The notes beneath the pieces were generated by a model, which was not told the origin of the DNA, searched no databases, and was given only the letters and a program-made list of their open reading frames with translations. The translations under genes and the position numbers were made by a program. Below are positions 20,363 to 28,086 of a DNA stretch of 29,985 nucleotides, piece by piece; within the stretch, counting starts at the first letter, position 1; each line of letters begins with the position of its first letter. The DNA is from a virus, in IMG/VR virus record IMGVR_UViG_3300042564_001036, positions 1 through 29,985 of that record; one strand, 5' to 3'.

Positions 20363-20826
20363 GCGCAATTAAACCTTTAAGGATTGATTATAATTATCAA
20401 GTCCATATTGAGCCAATTACTTTGGCTGAGGCTAAGGCATGGCTACAAATTGATTTTGGCGATTGGGATAATCTAATCCAGTTTCAGTTGATTCCTGAAG
20501 CTAGAATTGAAAGTGAAAAGGCAAGCGGTATGCTTTACGTTCAAAGGAATGTAACTGTATCAAACAACAAAAGGTCTGAGCGAATTTACCCAATTGGGCC
20601 TTGGGTTTCTGATGTAACAACTGACGAAACTGAGATTCAGAATTATACTTACCTAGCTGGCTTTAATGATTCCAATCCATTGCCTCAAGACCTAAAAATC
20701 GCGATGCTTAAAAGGATTGCGACTGAGTTTGCATACAGACAAAACATAATTACAGTACAGGAGCAATACGCTCAAAAGTCAAGCATTACAACCGAGTTGA
20801 AATATAGAGCCGACCTATTCGTATGA
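20359..20826 (+). CDS. Head-tail connector adaptor (gp6-like)
   Basis: A 155-residue helical protein with the typical start ITLAEAKAWLQIDFGDWDNL (leader followed by an amphipathic helix in which most members read EAK-x-L-x-ID), then IPEARIESEKASGM and LPQDLKIAMLKRIATEFAYR. It belongs to the gp6/gp15-type adaptor family that forms the ring under the portal and connects it to the head-closure protein. The order small protein-adaptor-closure-HK97 gp10-terminator supports this. Confidence 0.8.
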   Translation: MSAIKPLRIDYNYQVHIEPITLAEAKAWLQIDFGDWDNLIQFQLIPEARIESEKASGMLYVQRNVTVSNNKRSERIYPIGPWVSDVTTDETEIQNYTYLAGFNDSNPLPQDLKIAMLKRIATEFAYRQNIITVQEQYAQKSSITTELKYRADLFV

Positions 20827-21149
20827 TTAATTTTGGCAAGTATGATCAAAAGGTTTCTTTTGTAACCTTTCAATCTGTAAGCGATGGCGCTGGAGGTACA
20901 ACACCAACTCCGTTGACTACTTTAACAACCTTTGCATCTGTTAAGCAGACAAATGGCAGTAATGCAACTGAGGCTGGAGAAATGGTATTGCCAAAAACAT
21001 ATCAGGTCTTAATTCAATACAGAGACTCATTTATGCCGACTGAAGTTTATCAGGTTTTGTACAGAAATGCATATCACAAGATTTTAGCTGTACAACTAAA
21101 TGAGCAAAGACAACATAGAGAGTACAATATTACAATGGTAGCGGTATGA
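20823..21149 (+). CDS. Head closure / head-tail joining protein
   Basis: A 108-residue beta-rich protein of the head-tail joining type: MINFGKYDQKVSFVTFQSVS (the usual opening 'D-x2-v-x-f' strand followed by DGAGGTTPT), a second strand TFASVKQTNG and a closing pair with YQVLYRNAYHKILAVQ. It should close the portal channel and form the interface to the tail. ATGA overlaps connect it with both neighbours. Confidence 0.82.
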   Translation: MINFGKYDQKVSFVTFQSVSDGAGGTTPTPLTTLTTFASVKQTNGSNATEAGEMVLPKTYQVLIQYRDSFMPTEVYQVLYRNAYHKILAVQLNEQRQHREYNITMVAV

Positions 21150-21610
21150 GTGTAACTGTTAAAGGTTTAGATCAAGCTTTAGCTTATATTAAAAAAAAAG
21201 AAACTGCAATGATTGAAGCAGTAAAGGATGTTTTAGCTAACACTGCAACAGATGTTGAGAAAGAAGCAATTGCGTCTGCTCCAACTCAATGGGAGGGATA
21301 TCCGTTAAATATTAAGCAGAAAATTGATAAAAAATCTTCTAACAATGGATTATTATGGCAAGTTGGTATAGATGTTCCAACAACGGGTGAACAATGGGAG
21401 GCTTGGATGGAATTTGGAACAGGTTTAAGTGCTAGAGAAATTTTATCAAATCCACAATATTCTCAAGAGGTTCGAACTCTTGCTAGGACATATTATAGAA
21501 ATGGTCAAGGCCGTATTGTTGGAGAGCCTTACTTAATGCCAGCATTTTACAGAAATACGGCAAATTTAGTAACTGATATGGTAAACGAAATAAATAAAGC
21601 TCTAAAATGA
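21146..21610 (+). CDS. HK97 gp10-family neck/tail completion protein
   Basis: A 154-residue protein with the HK97-gp10 layout: a helical start (GLDQALAYIKKKETAMIEAV), KEAIASAPTQWEGYPLNIKQ (linking region where RAPVDTG is common), a beta core WQVGIDVPTTGEQWEAWMEFGTG and a Pro end RIVGEPYLMPAFYRN (matching the 'QPFLRPA' region). It is thought to form part of the neck or help tail completion in siphoviruses. Confidence 0.82.
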   Translation: MSVTVKGLDQALAYIKKKETAMIEAVKDVLANTATDVEKEAIASAPTQWEGYPLNIKQKIDKKSSNNGLLWQVGIDVPTTGEQWEAWMEFGTGLSAREILSNPQYSQEVRTLARTYYRNGQGRIVGEPYLMPAFYRNTANLVTDMVNEINKALK

Positions 21611-22056
21611 GAGAAATAGCTACCGACATAAGAGTTGCGGTAATTGACGCAATAACTCCTTTGGTTCTTAGTGGTGTAACTATTCCTGTACACGACACAG
21701 AGTTGCCCTCAACTATTAACCCAGCAGTTTATTTAGGCTCTCAAGCTTACGTTCTCATTACTGATCAAAACGAGGCAGAGACAACAAACAACGATTGCTC
21801 GATTAGACAAAACGCAACATTTCAAATTAGCATTGTCACTAAATTTCCAAAAGGTAGCGGAGGAAAAAAGCTTTCTGAAAATATTTCCAATGCTATTCAG
21901 CTAAAAATGAATTTAGATGACATTGATTTGCCAGCTGATTTGCAAGCCATAAACATTAGAAAGAACTTTAGTCGAGTTCAACTTGAGGAAGGAAGTACTC
22001 AAATAGCTTACCAAAAAATCTTGTCTTATACCTTGGATATTTTTCAAGTGTCTTGA
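21607..22056 (+). CDS. Tail terminator / tail completion protein
   Basis: A 149-residue protein with beta strands and DTELPSTINPAVYLGSQAYV, then ATFQISIVTKFPKGSGGKKL and ISNAIQLKMNLDDIDLP, typical for the tail-terminator fold that caps the tail tube and joins it to the neck. Position before the tail-tube gene is standard. It overlaps the gp10-like gene by four bases and is the last gene before a new promoter. Confidence 0.75.
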   Translation: MREIATDIRVAVIDAITPLVLSGVTIPVHDTELPSTINPAVYLGSQAYVLITDQNEAETTNNDCSIRQNATFQISIVTKFPKGSGGKKLSENISNAIQLKMNLDDIDLPADLQAINIRKNFSRVQLEEGSTQIAYQKILSYTLDIFQVS

Positions 22057-22096
22057 TAAATAAAAATTTATGTATATTTGTTAAAACGAATAAGCA
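22053..22096 (+). promoter_or_regulatory. Late promoter and leader, copy 3
   Basis: TTG (22053-22055), 17 bases, TATATTTG (22073-22080), then TTAAAACGAATAAGCA and the tail-tube ATG. The -7 box and leader are almost base-for-base the same as at 13729 and 15937. Confidence 0.7.
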
Positions 22097-22513
22097 ATGG
22101 CAACATATCAATTAGGCAATTTCTTTACTTTCGAGTGGAACTCTCTTCCAGTCGTTTGTAAAACTTCCGCATCGGTATCTATTTCCAATGAGTCCGTAAC
22201 CGTTAGAAACGATTGCACGGGTGATTATGGAGTTAGACTTGAAGGCGGAGATAAATCAGGCTCTTTCTCTTTTAGTGGAGACCTAGATTTTGCATCTACT
22301 GGCGTTTCTAACCTTTCTGCATTTGACTTGATGGAAGACATCGGAAAAGTGTTTGAATTGGTTTTTGGTGGAACTGAGTCAGGTGACAAAATCATCACTG
22401 TTGATGCGCAACTAAATTCTGTTGAAATTACAGCTGAAAGAAACTCTCAAGTTTCATTCTCAGGAACTTTCGACTTTGCTGGCGCTCCAGTAATTAGCGT
22501 AATACCAACCTAA
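22097..22513 (+). CDS. Major tail (tube) protein
   Basis: A 138-residue all-beta protein in the TP901-1/tail-tube style: GNFFTFEWNSLPVVCKTSAS (the first strands), a Ser/Gly-rich DKSGSFSFSGDLDF, and a closing SQVSFSGTFDFAGAP that nearly repeats the internal SFSG-x-LDF. Hexameric rings of this protein make the tail tube. A dedicated promoter directly upstream agrees with high expression. It is followed at once by the assembly-chaperone genes. Confidence 0.82.
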   Translation: MATYQLGNFFTFEWNSLPVVCKTSASVSISNESVTVRNDCTGDYGVRLEGGDKSGSFSFSGDLDFASTGVSNLSAFDLMEDIGKVFELVFGGTESGDKIITVDAQLNSVEITAERNSQVSFSGTFDFAGAPVISVIPT

Positions 22514-22522
22514 AAAAAATAT

Positions 22523-22849
22523 ATGGCTAAGTACCATTCAGCTCCTTTTAAAGAAGGGGAGATTTTCTTTTACCCAAATTTGGGCGCTTTGGCTAACTTT
22601 GAGGATTTTAATGGTTTAGGTATTGCTTCGGCTTTTGATGGTCAGGCAATTCCAAAAATAGACCTTATTTATTCCTTGCTACACGAATGCCACAAAGTAG
22701 CATGCCTAAGAAAGTCAACAAGTCCAGTTTCTTTGGATGAGTTAAAAGTTTGGATTGAAGGAAAAGACGTAATGAAATTGTTTAACGATGTTTTGGCCGA
22801 CCTTCTTTTGGAGTTGGGCATTGGTGAAACCCAAGAAAAAAAAACATAA
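22523..22849 (+). CDS. Tail assembly chaperone, short (gpG-like) form
   Basis: A 108-residue acidic/helical protein located, as in lambda, between the tail-tube gene and the tape measure. It begins MAKYHSAPFKEGEIFFYPNL and ends ELGIGETQEKKT. The final codons run across a stretch of nine As before a TAA. Ribosomes that slip back by one base there would continue into the next frame and make the long form. It would bind the tape measure protein to stop premature assembly. Confidence 0.75.
   Translation: MAKYHSAPFKEGEIFFYPNLGALANFEDFNGLGIASAFDGQAIPKIDLIYSLLHECHKVACLRKSTSPVSLDELKVWIEGKDVMKLFNDVLADLLLELGIGETQEKKT
22835..22849 (+). other. Probable programmed -1 ribosomal frameshift site
   Basis: GAA AAA AAA ACA TAA with an A9 run (22836-22844). 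A one-base backward slip on A-AAA-AAA changes reading to AAC ATA ACT, which is open to 23208. A purine-rich GAGGAGGAAAGCGAGG follows, which could slow the ribosome. Confidence 0.65.
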
Positions 22850-23208
22850 CTGAGGAGGAAAGCGAGGATTATTCTGCTCGTGAAAATTTAATGCTGCTCG
22901 TAGGACGGACAAAAGTCCCTTATGAGCAGCTTTTTTGTTTAAGCCGTAAAGAGTTAAAGGCATTGGTAAAAGGTCATGAGATTGACCAAAAAGACATGGT
23001 TGAGGCAATGAGAAATCATGCAATGATTGGTTTGCAACCACATTTAAAGAAGGGAGCCAATTTAGACCCAACTAAACTTTGGACTTTGCCTTGGGATAAA
23101 GTAGTTAAGCCTTTGGAGTCAACGCCTCAAGACTTTGCTAAAGCAAAGAAATTGTTGGAAATTGCAAGTAAACTAGAAAGAAATGTCAAATCCAAGAATA
23201 GAAGTTGA
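22843..23208 (+). CDS. Tail assembly chaperone extension (gpT-like), read after -1 frameshift
   Basis: This frame is open from 22828 but has no start codon before an ATG at 22891. Reading through the A9 run adds NITEEESEDYSARENLMLL and then RTKVPYEQLFCLSRKELKAL and IDQKDMVEAMRNHAMIG, giving a fusion of 228 residues (107 + 121). The two-frame architecture before a tape measure gene is the well-known conserved tail-assembly frameshift of long-tailed phages. Translation from the internal ATG at 22891 alone is less likely because it would lose the acidic linker. It overlaps the tape measure gene by 26 bases. Confidence 0.7.
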   Translation, partial: NITEEESEDYSARENLMLLVGRTKVPYEQLFCLSRKELKALVKGHEIDQKDMVEAMRNHAMIGLQPHLKKGANLDPTKLWTLPWDKVVKPLESTPQDFAKAKKLLEIASKLERNVKSKNRS

Positions 23209-25042
23209 CTTTGCTGTAAATGTTGCTGGAGTAGCAAACGGGGTTAGCGCGGCAACATCTCAACTTGATCAATTAGGAAAGGCTGCACAATCGACTGCGC
23301 CTAAAGTTGAGCAATTAGGAAAAGCTACTAGCAGATATAATGGTATAGGAATTGATTTCGCTAGAGTAATTCAAGATGCTCCTTTTGGAATTATTGGTGT
23401 TGGTAACAACATTCAACAATTGGCCCAATCATTTTCAGCTTTAGGTAACGCTGGAGATTCATCAATTTCAAAACTAAAAACAGCATTTAGTGCAATATTT
23501 AGTTCTGGAAATCTTTTGATTTTAGGTGTATCAGCTTTAACTTCTGCACTTACTTATCTTACTCAAAAAGGATTTTTTGATGCAGAAAAAGCCGCAAAAA
23601 GCTTAGATGACCAATTAAAAGAATATCAAGATACTTTAGGGTCAATTGATAAAGCAACATTAAAAGGTATTCAAAACTCTGAGAGTGAAATTCAGAAATT
23701 TAAGAATCTAACGTCTCAAGCTCAAAATTTAAATGTTTCTGAAAAAAATAGGATTGCAGCTGTTAATGAATTACAGAAAAAATATCCTGACTATTTAGGT
23801 AATCTTACAAAAGAGCAAATTTTAACTGGAAATGTTGGAGATTCTTATGATGCATTAACTAAGCAAATTATTGCAAATGCAAAAGCAAAAGCTTTTTCAG
23901 ATGAAATTACACAAAACAGCAGTAATCTTCGTGCTTTAGAAAAGCAACAATTAGATACTGCAAATCAAATTTTAGCTAAACGAGTAGAATTAGAAAACGC
24001 TAAGAGAGTAAGTACTCAATCTGCTCAAAAAGTGGCTGGTCAATTGGCAGCTACTGATTTAAATTTAGCTGGTATTCAATCGCAATTGAATGATTTGATT
24101 GAAAATCAAATAAAGTCAATTGATGAGGCAAATAAAATTAAACAAACAAATCTTGAGCTTGATGGATTAATTAATAAAGAATTACAAAACGGAGCGGTAT
24201 TTACTAGCAAGAGTACTGAAGAAAATAAAAAACTAACTAGGAGTTATGAAGATTTATCTAAAATAACTCAATCTTTAACTTTCGCAAGTCTTGAAAGAGG
24301 TGGAAGTTTTTTTGAGGATGTTGAAAAACAACTTGTATCTATTGAATCTGGAGTAGCTACTACAAGAGGTATTTATCAACAAAATATTTCTGCAATAACT
24401 CAATCAAACCAGGCTTTAGTTGATTCTTTAAGTGGAAGTGGTATTGGAATAGAACAATTTTACGCCTCAATTGCTAACGGAGCCGCAGAAGGTTTTAGTT
24501 CTTTAAATACATTTATTACGAGCCTTTCTGAAACTCAAGCCTTTATTAATGAAACCTTTGAAATTTTAGAGCAAGGTGCTGAAAATACACTTGGGGACGT
24601 TGCCTTTGCAATTGGTGACGCTTTAGCAAGTGGTGGCAACGTAATTAAAGCTGCTGGCTCTGCGTTACTTGGCGGATTAGCTGGTATTTTAAATCAATTA
24701 GGACAATTAGCTATTGCAACTGGTCTTGCAGTAGAAGGCATAAAAAAGGCTTTGCAAACCCTTAATCCAGCCGTTGCAATTGCAGCTGGAGTTGCTTTGG
24801 TTGCCTTAGCTGGTTTTGTATCAAACAAAGCTAAAAGTTTGGGGGGTTCAAGAGGAGGTGGTGGCGGAGGTGGTGGCTCCTCAGTTGGAAGCTCAGGAGT
24901 TGGAGGCGGAACATCATTTGCTGGAGGTGGACAAGGTAGTTTGTTTCAGCAAAACAGAGACTTAACAGGAGAGTTAGTGGTTAGAGGTCAGGACTTAGTA
25001 TATGTGTTTTCACAAGCAAACAATAGGATAAATAAAGGCTAA
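23183..25042 (+). CDS. Tail tape measure protein
   Basis: A 619-residue, mainly helical, Gln/Asn/Ala/Lys-rich protein with a start SNPRIEVDFAVNVAGVANGV, coiled-coil segments from about 120 to 330, a hydrophobic stretch near 485-555 (VIKAAGSALLGGLAGILNQL, then LNPAVAIAAGVALVALAGFV) and a Gly-rich tail. The hydrophobic part may enter the host inner membrane on ejection. At about 1.5 angstroms per residue the tail would be roughly 90 nm, on the short side for siphoviruses. The Gly run near residues 557-570 comes from GGN codons and may be variable. Confidence 0.85.
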   Translation: MSNPRIEVDFAVNVAGVANGVSAATSQLDQLGKAAQSTAPKVEQLGKATSRYNGIGIDFARVIQDAPFGIIGVGNNIQQLAQSFSALGNAGDSSISKLKTAFSAIFSSGNLLILGVSALTSALTYLTQKGFFDAEKAAKSLDDQLKEYQDTLGSIDKATLKGIQNSESEIQKFKNLTSQAQNLNVSEKNRIAAVNELQKKYPDYLGNLTKEQILTGNVGDSYDALTKQIIANAKAKAFSDEITQNSSNLRALEKQQLDTANQILAKRVELENAKRVSTQSAQKVAGQLAATDLNLAGIQSQLNDLIENQIKSIDEANKIKQTNLELDGLINKELQNGAVFTSKSTEENKKLTRSYEDLSKITQSLTFASLERGGSFFEDVEKQLVSIESGVATTRGIYQQNISAITQSNQALVDSLSGSGIGIEQFYASIANGAAEGFSSLNTFITSLSETQAFINETFEILEQGAENTLGDVAFAIGDALASGGNVIKAAGSALLGGLAGILNQLGQLAIATGLAVEGIKKALQTLNPAVAIAAGVALVALAGFVSNKAKSLGGSRGGGGGGGGSSVGSSGVGGGTSFAGGGQGSLFQQNRDLTGELVVRGQDLVYVFSQANNRINKG

Positions 25043-28000
25043 TGGCTAACGATTATAGATTACTCCTTTCCGTTCGAGAAGGTCTTGGCACAATAACAGT
25101 TAACGGCGTGGCTCCTTTGGACTTTTATACCGAAGGTGATACATTAACAATTGCGGTTGCCCCTGATTCGGGTTACCATACCGCATTGTGGTATAGCTCT
25201 CCAAACAATACTTTCTTATCCTCTAGCTTGTCATTTAGTTACACAATGCCAAGTGAGGATGTTAAAATATATACGGTTTTAACAGGCCAAAATGTTCCTA
25301 TAAATGACTACGGCTTAAAATATGAGGGGGGGTATGCTACCAACTACGGTGGTTTAGTTTGGAACTTGCAAATACTCAGGACTGGATATTCAGGGGATGT
25401 TACTCCTTTATCAATTAATGACATCACATATAATTGGGGAAATACAGGAGATGATCCGTTAAACACAATAATTGGTTCTTCTGTCGACTTTACAATAGCT
25501 GGACAAACTGGAGACTTTAACGAGTTTCTTGTTGGAGGCAATCGAACTTGGAAGGTGTTATTAAATCAAGTTGGAGAAAACAATGACATTACAAATGTTC
25601 AATCTGTAACAACCTCTGCAAGTTTTAGAGGGATGACTTTTGGTAATGGTGTTTTTGTTGGAGGATTTGGTTCTAGTGTTTATTACTCTTTTGATGGATT
25701 AACCTGGCAATTAGCTTCAGGATTTACAAGCAGTTATTTTGCTTTTGGTAATGGGACTTTTGTAGGTGTTGGTTTTGCAGATGTTGCTGGAATTCCAACT
25801 GGTTTTGCAATTAGTTCAACTGATGGAGTTAACTGGACTAGCAGAACTCCAGCGGCAAATATTTCATGGCAGGATGTATCTTATGGTAATGGATTATTTG
25901 TTGCCGTGGCTAGAACTGGAGCTGGTGACAGAATAATGACTTCCCCAGATGGCATAACTTGGACATTAAGAGATAGCGGAATAAATCCAAATTTTAGTGG
26001 TGTTGCTTACGGAAATGGTATTTGGGTTGCGGTCTCTGATTCTTCTCCTGGAGGGACAACCTTTACGTCTTACGATGGAATTACTTGGGCGGAACAAGCT
26101 ACTGTTTTCAGCGGAAGAAGTGTATTCTTTGCAAATGGAATTTTTGTAACTGGTTCTCAATGGTCAGAAGACGGAATAAATTGGTTTTCAGCAAGTGGTT
26201 CGTTTAATCCATTCCAAATTACTTATGGAAACGGATATTTTGTAGGAGTTGTAAATACTGGAACAAATAGAATTTACTATTCTACTACTGGTAAAAGTTG
26301 GACTGCAATGCCAGCAGCTTCGGATGCATATTTTGAGGCAATTACATTTGGGCAAAATAAATTTATCATTGGGGCAACAAGCGGAACAAATCGAATAAAT
26401 TATATTCTATACGAAGGTCTCCAACCTTTCTTTAGCGGTTACATAGCTCCAGACTTTATTACCTCTCCATTTACTAGTGGGCCAAAGTTATTTTCTTTTA
26501 CTGCAATAGATGGATTAAAAGGTTTTGACTCTATACGCTCAAATTTTACCTCTTGGCCTGATCCGAGAACTCAAGCAATTTCAGCTGTTGTTGGAGCATT
26601 GAACCAATCTTTTGTTGACAAGCGCCAAGTATTTATTGGATGCGAAGTACACGAGACTAGGATGGATTCTGACGTAAGCGTTTTCCGTCAATTTAATGTT
26701 CCTCGAAATGCAATTTATACAGATGGAGAATCGGCTAAATTTACAAATGGAGTAAGGATAGAAAACGAGCAGTTGTATTTAAGTGAAACATTGCAAAGGA
26801 TGGTTAATCCTTTTCTTTGCCGAGTGTTTTTGTGGAAAGATAAGTTTTATGTTATTCGTTTAAATGAGTTTATTAAAACGGATTATAAGGCATATACTTT
26901 TAACCCTGACACGTCAATTGAATCAACGCAAAACATTATTAACGGCGATGATATAAACGCAGACATTAATAGACCTGAAGAGACGGCAAGAAGAGTTTTT
27001 ACCGAGTTTAACTCTTACTTAAATCTTGGAGTATTAGACCCAAATAGTCAGGGCGGAGTATTCGATGCTAAGTTTGCGATTGAGGAGTGGAATTTAAATA
27101 GTGTAGGGTCAACTTATGCTAACATTTATCAATTAAAGCTTTGGGATTATCACATGGCAATCCCAACTAATCAGCCATCAAGCGTTCCAACTGGAAATAC
27201 GGCCTTAGTGCAGTACGTTTCAGGAGGGGGGGAGTATGTTCAAATTTGGACAACAACCACAACTGATGGAATAGATGACCCTAATTTGTCTTGGATTTCT
27301 GCAAGCACAAATACAACTGGAGGAGCAATTACAATTGCTGAGGAAACTGCTAATACTATTTCTTTAACCTTTCAATACATGGTTGAAAGGGTTGGCCAAG
27401 ATGACCCAATAACTCCTGGCGCTCATTCGATTGGCTTAATGATTAGAATTGGCAATCAATATTTGTCAAGAAGTGGGGCCACAACATTTGCTTGGACTGC
27501 AACGAGTACAGTAATGGAGTTTGCGGTTACTGCTGGCTCTGTTTGGAATAGCATTGCTATAAACAATGTTTTAGTGCCAGTGGATGGGGATGTTGAAATA
27601 AGATTGCATCAACTCATTTGCAATGGAGGAACTCCAAACAGATACGTTGTAAGGTATGAAAACCTTTCTTTAAAGATTGAGAAAACCAACGGCTTATCTT
27701 TGTCAAAGCTTGGAGTTAAGGGAGTTACTGGCTCACCTTATGCTAATGTGCATCCCGATTACAACACTTATATAGGTGATGCAATAACAAGTAACTCGGC
27801 TAGTGCAATTCGATTGATTAATTCTGACAATGCAGTTTCAGAGGCTTGGTCACGAGATGGCGTAGAGGAATTGCCTTTATTAGATATTATCGTCCAAGAA
27901 TTAGCTAACTTGAAGGGCCGAACGAATTACAGAATATTGGCAACTGTTGAACGTAGAGCATTAGACCCTTTTAGGTCTTTCTTGTATAATGGAAGATATT

Positions 28001-28086
28001 GGGCGCTTGTGAGTTACGAACTTGATTGCAGAAAAGGAACGGCAAAAATTGAGCTTTACGATTTAGGAATAGAACCGACGACATAA
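25042..28086 (+). CDS. Tail hub/baseplate protein with inserted seven-repeat beta-propeller
   Basis: A 1014-residue protein. Residues 1-80 form a beta-repeat domain (GTITVNGVAPLDFYTEGDTL) and 85-180 a distal-tail-like domain ending GGNRTWKVLLNQV. Residues about 192-458 contain seven repeats of Y/F-GNG-x-F-V-x-V ... S-x-DG-x-x-W-T (starting near 197, 230, 277, 319, 357, 391 and 432), the layout of a seven-bladed propeller. The original fold resumes at FFSGYIAPDFITSPFTSGPK and FTAIDGLKGFDSI (about 463-497), as in siphovirus hub proteins, and continues through a long beta-rich C-terminal half. It should sit at the tail tip. The propeller probably binds a surface glycan or receptor. Confidence 0.75.
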   Translation: MANDYRLLLSVREGLGTITVNGVAPLDFYTEGDTLTIAVAPDSGYHTALWYSSPNNTFLSSSLSFSYTMPSEDVKIYTVLTGQNVPINDYGLKYEGGYATNYGGLVWNLQILRTGYSGDVTPLSINDITYNWGNTGDDPLNTIIGSSVDFTIAGQTGDFNEFLVGGNRTWKVLLNQVGENNDITNVQSVTTSASFRGMTFGNGVFVGGFGSSVYYSFDGLTWQLASGFTSSYFAFGNGTFVGVGFADVAGIPTGFAISSTDGVNWTSRTPAANISWQDVSYGNGLFVAVARTGAGDRIMTSPDGITWTLRDSGINPNFSGVAYGNGIWVAVSDSSPGGTTFTSYDGITWAEQATVFSGRSVFFANGIFVTGSQWSEDGINWFSASGSFNPFQITYGNGYFVGVVNTGTNRIYYSTTGKSWTAMPAASDAYFEAITFGQNKFIIGATSGTNRINYILYEGLQPFFSGYIAPDFITSPFTSGPKLFSFTAIDGLKGFDSIRSNFTSWPDPRTQAISAVVGALNQSFVDKRQVFIGCEVHETRMDSDVSVFRQFNVPRNAIYTDGESAKFTNGVRIENEQLYLSETLQRMVNPFLCRVFLWKDKFYVIRLNEFIKTDYKAYTFNPDTSIESTQNIINGDDINADINRPEETARRVFTEFNSYLNLGVLDPNSQGGVFDAKFAIEEWNLNSVGSTYANIYQLKLWDYHMAIPTNQPSSVPTGNTALVQYVSGGGEYVQIWTTTTTDGIDDPNLSWISASTNTTGGAITIAEETANTISLTFQYMVERVGQDDPITPGAHSIGLMIRIGNQYLSRSGATTFAWTATSTVMEFAVTAGSVWNSIAINNVLVPVDGDVEIRLHQLICNGGTPNRYVVRYENLSLKIEKTNGLSLSKLGVKGVTGSPYANVHPDYNTYIGDAITSNSASAIRLINSDNAVSEAWSRDGVEELPLLDIIVQELANLKGRTNYRILATVERRALDPFRSFLYNGRYWALVSYELDCRKGTAKIELYDLGIEPTT

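Noticed and set aside
22891-22893. Independent start codon for the second tail chaperone frame
   Set aside because: No leader near it and the frame is open further upstream to the A9 slip site, so frameshifting explains it better.
19967-27233. G6-G7 runs inside late genes (for example 19971, 24841, 25325, 27227)
   Set aside because: They encode glycine pairs in ordinary coding frames and lack the G9-T(A)-GGG pattern of the intercistronic tracts.
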